Assembly: GCA_964560875.1 (NCBI GenBank)
Contig: CAZLMW010000087.1
Location: 1 to 35,048 of the forward strand
Direction of reading: 5' to 3'
DNA from: CAZLMW01 sp964560875
GTDB lineage: Bacteria; Myxococcota_A; UBA9042
Length of the DNA: 35,048 nucleotides
Shown here: piece by piece, positions 22,392 to 30,544 of the stretch
Position numbering within the stretch: the stretch's first letter is position 1
How the letters are laid out: the number at the start of each line of letters is the position of its first letter
Program-made: the position numbers and the translations under genes
The notes under the pieces: generated by a model
Database searches by the model: none
Told to the model about the DNA's origin: nothing
Seen by the model: only the letters and a program-made list of their open reading frames with translations

Positions 22392-23003
22392 TCAAAGTCG
22401 ACGCAGCTGCCCGCGCATCGCGAGCGTACCGGCGACCATGGCGTCCAGGAGCCCTTCTAGTTGGCGCTGGACGTCCGCGCCCTCGAGCACCCCGAGCGCG
22501 CGGGCGATGGCTTCGATCGTCGCAAGACATTCAGGCCGTGGTCCGGCGCGCAGGGCATAGCGGCTCGGGCGGACTGCAGGGAGGCGCACGGCGGGCAGGG
22601 CGGCCAGGGCAGATTCACGGCGCACAGCACGCTTGGCCTGTCGCCAGGTGCCGTCGGGAACGACCAGCGTTGTCGGCCGCGGATCGGCGGACACGAAAGC
22701 TTCGTCCAGCAACACGGCGTCGTCGGTGGGGAACAACACGATGGCGCGTCGCTGTGGGTCGGTGAGCAGGTCCGTGGCCAATGGCCGATGCTTCACCCCG
22801 CGCTTGAGAACGTGACAGGACGAGCACGCCGCCGCGACGAGGTGCGCCGTTTCCGTGGTCTTGTGGGCCTCGCGGTGATGTTGGACCACGACGATTCGGG
22901 TGCCCAGCTGCAGGGTCGGGATGTGCTCGCAGATGCAGTGCGCCGTATGCATCCGGCATCGGACGCAGCGGGTGACGGGGCGAATCGCGTTGACCTGGCG
23001 CAT
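22392..23003 (-). CDS. DTW-domain protein, probable tRNA-uridine aminocarboxypropyltransferase (TapT-like)
   Basis: The 203-aa protein opens with a zinc-type cluster (CVRCRMHTAHCICEH). Then come VVVQHHREAHKTTETAHL and ILFPTDDAVLLDE. The family motif appears as VPDGTWRQAKR (the DTW-like site, here DGTW), and CLATIEAIARAL lies near the end. DTW proteins transfer the 3-amino-3-carboxypropyl group of SAM to uridine in tRNA. Length and order of blocks fit the family. The gene is divergent from the DUF3817-type membrane gene, with 61 bp between starts, and convergent with the beta-helix lipoprotein. I see no special regulation. Confidence 0.88.
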   Translation of the reverse strand: MRQVNAIRPVTRCVRCRMHTAHCICEHIPTLQLGTRIVVVQHHREAHKTTETAHLVAAACSSCHVLKRGVKHRPLATDLLTDPQRRAIVLFPTDDAVLLDEAFVSADPRPTTLVVPDGTWRQAKRAVRRESALAALPAVRLPAVRPSRYALRAGPRPECLATIEAIARALGVLEGADVQRQLEGLLDAMVAGTLAMRGQLRRL

Positions 23004-23064
23004 GAGCGGACGATGCCAAAACGACGGCCCCGGCGATACGCCTGATTCGTGCTACAAACGCGCG

Positions 23065-23850
23065 GTGATCGAGCAATGGCAAGCGTGGCGACTGCTGAAA
23101 TTCCTCGGCATCGCCGTCTGGACGACCGGCCTGGCCGGCGCGCTGCTGTCCCGCAGTCAGCCCCGACGTCTGTGGGCGGTGCATGGACCCGCGACGATCG
23201 GCCTCGGCTTCACCTGGGTCGCCGGCTACGGCATGGCCAAGCTGCACGGCGTGTCCATGGCGCAACCCTTCGTGGGGGTGACCATCCTCGCGAGCCTGCT
23301 GACCATCCACGAAGCCTGCGCAATCGCCGAACGTCCGCGCGTCTTGCCTTGGAACGTCGGCGCCCTGGTGGCGACCTTTGCGAGCTCGATCGGCGCGATG
23401 GTCGTCCGCAACCCGGGAACAGCGCACCAAATCGCCGCATACGGCCTGCCTCTACTGCTTGGCGTCGTCGCGTTCATCGTCCAGACCCGCAAGAGCGCCG
23501 CGCACGACTACGAGCCAGCAGCCGTCTTCCCCAGCACGCGGTCGTGGGTCGTCTGGTTGGCGCGGCTGGAAGGCACGTCACTCATCGCGTTGCTGCTCAT
23601 CTACATGCCGCTCAAGTACGGGGCCGGCATCGTCTTGGACGGCGGCCAGGGCTGGTTTGGCTGGGTGCACGGCATCCTGGCGTTGCTCTGGCTGCAGGCG
23701 TTGTGGAGCGGCTGGCGTCGTCTCGGCTGGTCGTGGCGGCTGACAGGCATCGGCTTCGTCGCCTCGTTGCTGCCTTTTGGCACGTTCGTCTTCGAGCGCT
23801 TCATGCCAACTGCCGGAACAGACACCGCTGACAGCGCGGGTAATCCGTAG
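23065..23850 (+). CDS. Integral membrane protein with C-terminal DUF3817-like domain
   Basis: The 261-aa product has about seven hydrophobic segments. The C-terminal part (about 160-250) carries RLEGTSLIALLLIYMPLKYG, then WFGWVHGILALLWLQALW and GIGFVASLLPFGTFVFERFM, matching DUF3817 by its EG...MPLKY...HG pattern. The N-terminal four segments are a second membrane unit that I do not recognise. GTG at 23065 was chosen because the sequence upstream is the divergent promoter region of the DTW gene. Function is unknown. Confidence 0.7.
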   Translation: MIEQWQAWRLLKFLGIAVWTTGLAGALLSRSQPRRLWAVHGPATIGLGFTWVAGYGMAKLHGVSMAQPFVGVTILASLLTIHEACAIAERPRVLPWNVGALVATFASSIGAMVVRNPGTAHQIAAYGLPLLLGVVAFIVQTRKSAAHDYEPAAVFPSTRSWVVWLARLEGTSLIALLLIYMPLKYGAGIVLDGGQGWFGWVHGILALLWLQALWSGWRRLGWSWRLTGIGFVASLLPFGTFVFERFMPTAGTDTADSAGNP

Positions 23851-23952
23851 ACTTGTCGCCCGCAGCGGCGGAGACCGAGCGAATTGTCGGTGTTTGACGG
23901 CGCAGATCGTGGTAGATCGCGCGCGCCTTCAACGGCCGTGGAGCCCAAAGCG

Positions 23953-26382
23953 ATGCACGTACGTTTCAGAGACACTCAAAAACAACGTACTTCCATCGTG
24001 TTGATGGTCGTGACGCTCGCGATTGCCGGCGGCTGCGGGGCACGAGGCACCGGTGCAACGGGCGGTTTTGTGTCCCAGGACGCCGGCGCGGACAGCGGCT
24101 TCAAGACGTGCCCAACGTTCTGCGACGACATCAACCCGTGCACCGTCGATACCTGCAATACGTCAACCGGAACGTGCAAACACGACCCCATTGCCAACTG
24201 TGATCCCGACGCTTCGTCGTCTGGCGGCGCGTCCGGTGACGGCGACGCCGGATCCACGGGCGACGCGTCTGGCGGCGGCAGCGACGTCGGGTCCAGCGGC
24301 GCAACCTCCGACGCAGGCTCAAGCGGTGGTTCGTCCAGCGGTAACGACACCGGTACATCCAGCGGCAGCTCAAGCGGCGCCCAGCCTCCCGGACCCGGCG
24401 ACCTGGTCATCACCGAGCTGCATTACAACCCCTGGGGTGGCGGGGCCGTGCAAGACAGCGACGGCGAGTGGTTCGAGATCCACAACCCCACGTCGAAAGC
24501 CGTCGCGCTCACCGGCGTCTCGTTCAAGGGCCCCGATGGCGACATCTTCAACGTCATCAGCAAGACCTCGGTCGCGCCGGGCGCGTACTTCGTCCTCGGC
24601 GCCAACCCTTCGCTCGCCAAGAACGGCGGCGTGAAGGTCGACATCGCGTACGGCAACTCCATCAAGCTCGCCAACACCGGCAAAGATGGCATCACCATCG
24701 AGTTCAGCGGCACCAAGATCGACGCTGTGCTCTACGACACCAAGGGCGGCTGGCCGTTCCTCAACGGGCGCTCACTGAGCCTCGCCGCCGGCAAGAGCGA
24801 CGCCAAGGCCAACGACGATCCCGCCAACTGGTGCGGCAGCAGCGTGACGATGGCCTCGGGCGACCGCGGCACACCCGGCGTGGCCAATCCCCCCTGCGAC
24901 TACAAGGACGCCGACAACGACGGTGTGCCCGACGCCTCCGACAACTGCCCCCAGGTCGCCAACCCCGCCCAGAAAGACAGCGACAAAAACGGCAAAGGCG
25001 ACGACTGCGAAGGCCCCGCGCCGCTCTGCGGAAACGGCAAGGTCGACGCCGGCGAGACGTGCGATGACAAGAACAACAAGGCCGGCGACGGGTGCAGCAA
25101 CTTCTGCCTGACCGAAGGCAAGCTCAACCCCGGCGACCTCGTCATCACCGAGCTGATGGTCAACCCGAAGACGGCGCTCGACATCGACGGCGAGTTCTTC
25201 GAGGTCCACACGACGTGGGGCGACACCAAGGACGTCAACGTCACCGGCCTGATCGCGCGCGTGACGATCGGCACGACCGTCTACGAATTCGCCGTCAGCG
25301 GTGCCAAACCTGTTTCGTGGTTCGGCAACGACTACGTGGTGCTCGCCGCCAAGAAGGACACCTCGCTCAACGGCGGCCTCAGCATCGTCGATTGGGAGTA
25401 CAACAAGGACGGCAAGACATCCTTCCCGCTGTCGAGCAGCAGCGCATCCAAGCTCGAGCTGCTGTCGCAAGGGGACGTCATCGACGCCGTGTCGTGGGAT
25501 CCGAAGACCTGGCCGGTTAAGGAAGCGCGGTCCATGACCCTCGACCCCGCCAAGACCAGCCATACAGCCAACGACGACGTGGCCAACTGGTGCAACGGGA
25601 TGCTGCCGTATGCGGCGACCGTGGATCTCGGCAGCCCCGGGACCAAGAACCGGTCATGCGCGCTGATGCAGGATCCCGCGACGGTCGACCCGGACAAAGA
25701 CGGCGTGCCCAACGTGCTCGATAACTGCCCGAAGAAGAAGAACAGCGACCAGCTTGACGGCGACATGGACGGCGTCGGCGACCTCTGCGACAACTGCCCG
25801 AAGACCGCCAACAAGGACCAAAAAGACGGCGACAACAACGGCAAAGGCGACGCGTGTGACGCGGTTTCGACCAAGATCAAGGCCGGCGACCTCGTCATCA
25901 CCGAGATCATGCCCAAGTCCAAGGCCGGCGGCGGCGATAAGGGCGAATGGCTCGAGATCCACAACACGACCGGCGCCGATATTGACGTGACCGGGTTCGT
26001 GCTCAAGTACAAGTCGGTGAGCAAGACGATCACCGCCAAGTCGCCAGTCGTAATCAAGGCAGGTGGTTACGCGGTGTTCGGGCCGAGCGCGGACACGTCC
26101 ATCAACGGCGGCGTCGAGGTGAACTGGGTCTATTCGGGAATCGGGCTGAGCAACACGAGCGGCGTACTCAGCATCGAGTCGGGCGGTGTCGAGATCGATG
26201 CGCTCGCCTACAAGTCCGGCACGCCTTTCCCCAAGGTCACGCAGGGCGCGTCGATGCAGCTGAAGGTGTCCGCTACGAGCCATAAGAGCAACGACGACGG
26301 CGCCAACTGGTGTCTGAGCACGAAGACCTGGCCCGGCAGCAGCCTCAAGGGCACGCCCGGCATGAAAAACAACTGTCTTTGA
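23953..26382 (+). CDS. Surface lipoprotein with three lamin-tail domains, thrombospondin type 3 repeats and a Cys-rich repeat
   Basis: The start at 23953 gives 809 aa with a lipoprotein signal (AGGC, Cys28). Order: a Cys-rich piece (CPTFCDDINPCTVDTCN), a Ser/Gly/Asp spacer (about 85-145), lamin-tail domain 1 from about 150 (GDLVITELHYNP) and a calcium-type thrombospondin repeat near 320. A myxobacterial disulfide repeat (CGNGKVDAGETCDDKNNKAGD) lies near 358, and lamin-tail domain 2 from about 394. More thrombospondin repeats (DKDGVPNVLDNCP, DNNGKGDACD) span 580-640, with domain 3 from 645. Lamin-tail domains are often found in secreted bacterial proteins bound to the surface or to DNA/polysaccharide. 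The role is unknown; the layout argues for a calcium-stabilised exposed rod. Confidence 0.88.
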   Translation: MHVRFRDTQKQRTSIVLMVVTLAIAGGCGARGTGATGGFVSQDAGADSGFKTCPTFCDDINPCTVDTCNTSTGTCKHDPIANCDPDASSSGGASGDGDAGSTGDASGGGSDVGSSGATSDAGSSGGSSSGNDTGTSSGSSSGAQPPGPGDLVITELHYNPWGGGAVQDSDGEWFEIHNPTSKAVALTGVSFKGPDGDIFNVISKTSVAPGAYFVLGANPSLAKNGGVKVDIAYGNSIKLANTGKDGITIEFSGTKIDAVLYDTKGGWPFLNGRSLSLAAGKSDAKANDDPANWCGSSVTMASGDRGTPGVANPPCDYKDADNDGVPDASDNCPQVANPAQKDSDKNGKGDDCEGPAPLCGNGKVDAGETCDDKNNKAGDGCSNFCLTEGKLNPGDLVITELMVNPKTALDIDGEFFEVHTTWGDTKDVNVTGLIARVTIGTTVYEFAVSGAKPVSWFGNDYVVLAAKKDTSLNGGLSIVDWEYNKDGKTSFPLSSSSASKLELLSQGDVIDAVSWDPKTWPVKEARSMTLDPAKTSHTANDDVANWCNGMLPYAATVDLGSPGTKNRSCALMQDPATVDPDKDGVPNVLDNCPKKKNSDQLDGDMDGVGDLCDNCPKTANKDQKDGDNNGKGDACDAVSTKIKAGDLVITEIMPKSKAGGGDKGEWLEIHNTTGADIDVTGFVLKYKSVSKTITAKSPVVIKAGGYAVFGPSADTSINGGVEVNWVYSGIGLSNTSGVLSIESGGVEIDALAYKSGTPFPKVTQGASMQLKVSATSHKSNDDGANWCLSTKTWPGSSLKGTPGMKNNCL

Positions 26383-26436
26383 TTCGTGTGAAGGACTTGT
26401 GGCGCTTTGTCGGGCGCCGCAGCTGGACGCGCCAAG

Positions 26437-26594
26437 CTACACGACGCCAGCCTTGGTGAGCATCGCGTTGACCAGGACGTTGGCGCAGGTCGCCGCCACC
26501 GCTGTGCGATTGCACAGGCTGGCCACGAGTTGGTGGTGCGATTGTCCCGCGCCTCGTTGGCGACGAACAGGGGATAGGTTTCGCGAAGGGCCAT
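26437..26594 (-). pseudogene. Short broken gene behind a strong ribosome-binding site
   Basis: On the minus strand a perfect AAGGAGG stands 5 nt before ATG 26594, 42 bp after the stop of the 26637-27323 gene. The first codons, MALRETYPLFVANEARDNRT, resemble the N-terminus of an aldehyde dehydrogenase, but the frame then loses sense. A neighbouring frame reads LVASLCNRTAVAATCANVLV, then NAMLTKAGVV, with a stop at 26437-26439. A frameshifted or deleted gene fits; a real short protein or chance is possible. The family guess rests on about 15 residues. Confidence 0.35.
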
Positions 26595-26636
26595 GGCGTC
26601 CTCCTTGGTTGCGGGTTCACGAGGTCTCCGGCGCTG

Positions 26637-27323
26637 TCATCGCGGTCGGCGGACAGGCGCTGCCGAAGGTGCGGAGTTATTGCGTTTGCCGGGCCCACGC
26701 AGCGGCCTCCAGCGGCGTTTTTCTTTCGTTTCAACGGTTTGCGAAACGCCCGGCACCTCCCCGCCGGGTTTTTGGGCCGATTGTGGGCCGGTTTTTTCGA
26801 GCCATTCGATCACCGTCAGGCGCAGCACCATCGGGCCGGGGAGTCCGCGGGCATGGTCGAGCAGCTCCGCCTGGTCAGCGCCTGCAACCTTGCGATCCAA
26901 CAGCGCATAGACCTCGTCGGGTACGGGCATCTTGAGGCGGCGACCGATCATGGCCGGCAGTTTCAGGTTCTCCGCCCCATAGCGACGTACGAGCGAGTCC
27001 GGATCCATCTGGCGAGGGCTTCCGGAGTCCTTTGCGGCAGATCGGTGGACCGCCGTGGCTTGTCGGGGCGGCGCGGTATGCTCATCGATGGCGACGCTTG
27101 GGCGGCTGCGGGAACTCGACGGTGCCGCCTGCACAACCGGCGGTTGCGGGGAATCGCCCTTGGACGCAGAACGAACAAGCTCAGAGGTGTCGTCTTTGCC
27201 GGACGTGGAAGACCCGTCGTCGAACCAACCAGCGACAAGAGCCGCAACGACAACAGCCGAGACACCAGCCGCGACGACAACAGCCGCGACGACACCACCG
27301 GCGACCGCGGTCTTGCGCGCCAT
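26637..27323 (-). CDS. Unknown single-span membrane protein downstream of the C11 protease
   Basis: The 228-aa protein has one N-terminal hydrophobic segment (about 8-33), then a long Ser/Thr/Pro/Gln-rich region. An ordered part lies at about 105-175 (DPDSLVRRYGAENLKLPAMI then DEVYALLDRKVAGADQAELL), and the end is basic. I recognise no family. The ATG directly abuts the stop of the C11 protease gene, so the two are co-translated and it may be a partner or substrate of the protease (inference). Amino-acid composition outside the central part is low complexity. The frame keeps the codon pattern of neighbouring genes, which supports a real gene. Confidence 0.65.
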   Translation of the reverse strand: MARKTAVAGGVVAAVVVAAGVSAVVVAALVAGWFDDGSSTSGKDDTSELVRSASKGDSPQPPVVQAAPSSSRSRPSVAIDEHTAPPRQATAVHRSAAKDSGSPRQMDPDSLVRRYGAENLKLPAMIGRRLKMPVPDEVYALLDRKVAGADQAELLDHARGLPGPMVLRLTVIEWLEKTGPQSAQKPGGEVPGVSQTVETKEKRRWRPLRGPGKRNNSAPSAAPVRRPR

Positions 27324-29525
27324 CTACTGCAGGGAGTCCTTCAGCGTCATCGTCTGGAAAGCCGTGCTGTCGTTGCCCCACACGTCGGTCATCTGCACGA
27401 AGAACGTGTAATCGGCCCCCGGCGCGTCCGTCAGCGCCAGCTCCATGCCCGCGGCCGTCACATCGATCGGATCGCCGTCCGTCACGATCTTCTCCGAACC
27501 TGTTTTCGTGTCGACCACAACGGTGCTGGCCGAGAACGTCGCCGTATCTTTGCCCGCCATCTTCGCCAGCGTCGCGAACGAGAACGTGTAGACCTGTCCC
27601 TGGTGGGAGATCAGCGCCGAAATGCTCTTGCCTGTGTCGGCATCGAAGAGCACGTAGCCGGTCGACTTCTCTTTGCCCGCCGTGAATTCGCCCTGGACGG
27701 CGACGATTTGCACACCGAATTCGCCCTTCTTGCTGCCGACCATCCACGGATGAATGGTGCACGGGACGACATCTGTGGTGCCCTTCGCGATACCGATAAG
27801 CTCGCCCTCCCACGGCATCTCGTACTTGTCCGGGTCGATCAGGCCCATGCCGACGATGCCCTGCAGGCCGATCTCTGACTTGTTTTGCGGGTTGTGTACG
27901 CCCAGCAAGATACTGACCGCCGCGACGTCTTTGTCGGCGGTCTCGAACTGGATCTTCGGGGGCTTGGATTTGGTCGGGCTCTCGGTGTCGAGCATCGCAG
28001 CCGTGATCTGCGGCCCCACGCCGTCGTTCTTCTTGATGAGCGTGTCGAGCACCGAGGTCCACTGCGTCGCGTCCTGCCAGTCCTTGGCGAGCTTGGCGTA
28101 CTTGGCGTGATCGGCGGGATCGAGCTGTCCGGCCAGGCCGATGTGGGCGTGCAACCCGAGCTGGGACTTGCGCAGATCACCCATCGAGTTATCGACGACC
28201 ATCTTGTCGGTGACGTCCATCACGGCTTTGGCCGCCTTGGCGACCGCGTCGTCGTTGCTCAGTGCCACGAGCGCCCCGAGCACTTCGCCGACATCGCGCA
28301 GGTTGGTTGGCTCGCTCGGGTTGTCGACGGTCTTGCTGTACTCGGGCAGCGCTCGAAACGCGCTCAATCCGAGCAACTCCCACTCAAACGACTGACTCTT
28401 GTTGACGGTCGCGACCAGCTTCGCCCAGGCTCCCATAAAGCCGCCCCAGTGGCTCATGTCGAAGCTCGCATGGGCGCGGATCAGCTTGTCGTCGAGCTTG
28501 CCCGAGCCGAGGTGTTGCTTCTCCCAGATGCCATTTTCGGCGACCGCGAACTTGTCGAGCGCGATCGCAGGTTGCTTGCTGAGCAGCTCGAGAACGCCGG
28601 TGTAGTCCCAGCCGTCGCCGTAGTCGATCTCCGCATTGGCGATGAACAGCTTGGTGAGGTTTGCGAACGGCGCCATGATCTCCACACCCGCCATCAAACA
28701 CGTATCGAACGTCAGCAAGTCCAGCGGCTGATCGCCCTTGATGCCTGCGTCGGCGAGCCCGCCCTGGATCGCGCCAACCACCTCGTGCGCCGCCATACCT
28801 TTGGATGCGTCATCGGTACCGTCTTGCCCGTCGTGGCCGAATCCGCCCTTCCAGGCGCCGCCGTGGTTCCACATCACCACACCGTAGCGATCCGCCTTGT
28901 GTTTGCTGAACACGTCCTTGACGGCAGCTCGAAGTACGGCGGGATCGTCGAGGTTCTTTTCGGCTTCTGTCTTGTACGGCTTGAGCTCCGCATCGCTGCC
29001 CATCACCTGGTACCACTCGGTGCCCTTGGGGTAGTTGCTGCCCGATTCAGCCACCGCTGACGCGTCCCAGTCCGCCATCACCACGACGCGAATGTCCTTG
29101 GAGAAGACGGCCTTGTTCATCTCCGCCATGTCGGCGACAAGCGACGGCGACAGGTTATGGTCCGCATGCCCGTAAACGAAGATCGTCCATGTCTTCGCCG
29201 CTCCGGCGCCGCTCGATGAGCCCGACCCGCTCGATGAGCCTGAGCCACTCGACGATCCGGACCCGCTCGACGATCCGGACCCGCTCGACGATCCGGACCC
29301 GCTTGATGAGCCCGATCCGCTTGATGAGTCTGATCCGCTCGATGAACCTGAACCGCTCGACGACCCGCCGTCCGTAGCGCCGCCGTCCACTCCGCCCGAA
29401 GATGCTGCGCCCGACGATCCGCCCGATGACGAACCGCCCGTCGCCGTCGTGCCCCCGTCACAGCCGAAGGTAATCGCCGCCAGGCACGCCACGAAGGCCA
29501 CCCAAAGTGGTGTTTTGGCTGTCAT
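27324..29525 (-). CDS. Clostripain-like (C11) cysteine peptidase lipoprotein
   Basis: The 733-aa protein has a lipoprotein signal (ITFGC, Cys22). A Ser/Gly spacer follows (about 25-105), encoded largely by an 18-bp repeat of the type CTCGACGATCCGGACCCG on the plus strand. The C11 domain has WTIFVYGHADHNL, the catalytic His near residue 220 in VMWNHGGAWKGG and the catalytic Cys near 275 in LLTFDTCLMAGVE, the caspase-like dyad of clostripain and gingipain relatives. About 250 further residues are strand-rich and unidentified. It should be an exposed protease, tethered to the membrane. AGGAG lies 7 nt before the ATG. It is coupled to the 26637 gene. Confidence 0.9.
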   Translation of the reverse strand: MTAKTPLWVAFVACLAAITFGCDGGTTATGGSSSGGSSGAASSGGVDGGATDGGSSSGSGSSSGSDSSSGSGSSSGSGSSSGSGSSSGSGSSSGSGSSSGSGSSSGAGAAKTWTIFVYGHADHNLSPSLVADMAEMNKAVFSKDIRVVVMADWDASAVAESGSNYPKGTEWYQVMGSDAELKPYKTEAEKNLDDPAVLRAAVKDVFSKHKADRYGVVMWNHGGAWKGGFGHDGQDGTDDASKGMAAHEVVGAIQGGLADAGIKGDQPLDLLTFDTCLMAGVEIMAPFANLTKLFIANAEIDYGDGWDYTGVLELLSKQPAIALDKFAVAENGIWEKQHLGSGKLDDKLIRAHASFDMSHWGGFMGAWAKLVATVNKSQSFEWELLGLSAFRALPEYSKTVDNPSEPTNLRDVGEVLGALVALSNDDAVAKAAKAVMDVTDKMVVDNSMGDLRKSQLGLHAHIGLAGQLDPADHAKYAKLAKDWQDATQWTSVLDTLIKKNDGVGPQITAAMLDTESPTKSKPPKIQFETADKDVAAVSILLGVHNPQNKSEIGLQGIVGMGLIDPDKYEMPWEGELIGIAKGTTDVVPCTIHPWMVGSKKGEFGVQIVAVQGEFTAGKEKSTGYVLFDADTGKSISALISHQGQVYTFSFATLAKMAGKDTATFSASTVVVDTKTGSEKIVTDGDPIDVTAAGMELALTDAPGADYTFFVQMTDVWGNDSTAFQTMTLKDSLQ

Positions 29526-29625
29526 AACAAGCTCCTGCGAGTTGGCGGCAGCTTACCGGACCGAATACTCCCGACAACCCCGCGAGCGCGCTATCCTGTC
29601 GCGGTCAACCAACCTTGGAGCCGTC

Positions 29626-29772
29626 ATGCGCACCCCTGCAGCCCCGCCTCCCTCTGCAGCCCCGCCCCCCTCTGCGGCCCCTCCCGGGTCGGGACTTGAC
29701 ACGGATTCAAATTGGTTGAACCATTCAACCACAGCGATAACGACTGAGCCCGGTGATACGACCCGGTGCTGA
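29626..29772 (+). CDS. Possible 48-aa Pro/Ala-rich small ORF
   Basis: An ATG at 29626 has GGAG 5 nt upstream and a 48-codon frame that opens MRTPAAPPPSAAPPPSAAPP, encoded by 18-bp repeats (29638-29690). The second half overlaps the promoter and operator of the GntR gene, which argues against a working gene. Equally likely to be repeat expansion or a leader remnant. Confidence 0.2.
   Translation: MRTPAAPPPSAAPPPSAAPPGSGLDTDSNWLNHSTTAITTEPGDTTRC
29638..29690. repeat. 18-bp GC-rich tandem repeat
   Basis: Two nearly identical units (GCAGCCCCGCCTCCCTCT at 29638 and GCAGCCCCGCCCCCCTCT at 29656) and a diverged third from 29674, immediately before the promoter of the GntR gene. Confidence 0.7.
29696..29730 (+). 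promoter_or_regulatory. Promoter and operator of the GntR-type regulator
   Basis: TTGACA (29696-29701) is followed after 17 bp by a weak -10 (AACCAT). Over this -10 lies a perfect inverted repeat, GGTTGAA (29714-29720), spacer CCA, TTCAACC (29724-29730). The overlapping TGGTTGAACCA also has the TGGT-N3-ACCA form of FadR-type operators. Its position fits autorepression. Confidence 0.6.
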
Positions 29773-29791
29773 ATTCTCCTGCGAGGCCGAC

Positions 29792-30544
29792 ATGCCGACA
29801 CACCTGCCCACGTTCGAGCCCGTTCGGCGCCCGCAGACCGCTGTCGATGCCTGCGTGGATGCGCTGCATGACGCGATTTTTGATGGGCGGTTGCCGGCCC
29901 TGGCGCGATTGCCGGCTGAGCGGGCGTTGGCGGCGCAGTTTGGGGTCAATCGGACCACGCTTCGGGCGGCGCTCGGGCGACTGGAGGCTCGCGGGCTGAT
30001 CATCGGTCGGCATGGCAGCGGCTACACGGTCCAGGACTTTGTGCGCAGCGGCGGGCCCGAGCTGTTGCCCGGAGTCGCCGAACAGGCGCGCAAGGTGGGT
30101 GGTTTGGAGCCGATTGTGGTCGACCTGCTCGCGATGCGGCGCCACCTCGCCGCGGCGGTGTTCGAAAAGTTGGCGGCGTTGCCATGCGCGGACACGACTG
30201 CGCTCGATGACGCGATCGATGCCATGGACAGCGCTGTGAAAAGCGGAGCCGAGCCCAAGACCATCGCTGATGCCGACCTGCTTGTGCTCGCTGCGGTCCT
30301 CGACCTCACCGGCAGCGCGGTCATGCGGATGTGTTTCAACCCGGTGGCGGGCGTGGTCCATGACCTGCCGGAGCTCTCCGACGCGATGTACGCGGACGCC
30401 GGACCGAATGTGGACGGATGGCGCGCACTCGTCGCGTGGCTGCAGCTGCCGACACCTCGTGTGGTCGCACCGATCGCCGCGTTGCTCGCCGCTCGCGATG
30501 ACATCACCTTGCGCCGCTTCCGCCGCGCGATCGGAGCCTCTTGA
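29792..30544 (+). CDS. GntR-family regulator, FadR/FCD type
   Basis: The 250-aa protein has an N-terminal winged helix: VDALHDAIFDGRLPALARLP, then ERALAAQFGVNRTTLRAALG and GLIIGRHGSGYTVQ, the GntR signature. An all-helical domain follows, with the length and pattern of FadR/FCD sensors. The start ATG at 29792 has GAGG 6 nt upstream; a GTG at 29753 is in frame but would place the start nearer the operator. FadR relatives sense acyl-CoA or small acids. It overlaps the next gene by one base (TGATG), so that gene is its likely target. The ligand is unknown. Confidence 0.87.
   Translation: MPTHLPTFEPVRRPQTAVDACVDALHDAIFDGRLPALARLPAERALAAQFGVNRTTLRAALGRLEARGLIIGRHGSGYTVQDFVRSGGPELLPGVAEQARKVGGLEPIVVDLLAMRRHLAAAVFEKLAALPCADTTALDDAIDAMDSAVKSGAEPKTIADADLLVLAAVLDLTGSAVMRMCFNPVAGVVHDLPELSDAMYADAGPNVDGWRALVAWLQLPTPRVVAPIAALLAARDDITLRRFRRAIGAS

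Noticed and set aside
27324..29525. Ser/Gly repeats of the C11 protein as a mobile or CRISPR-like DNA repeat
   Set aside because: They are in frame and make a typical lipoprotein spacer; the DNA repeat follows from the protein sequence.
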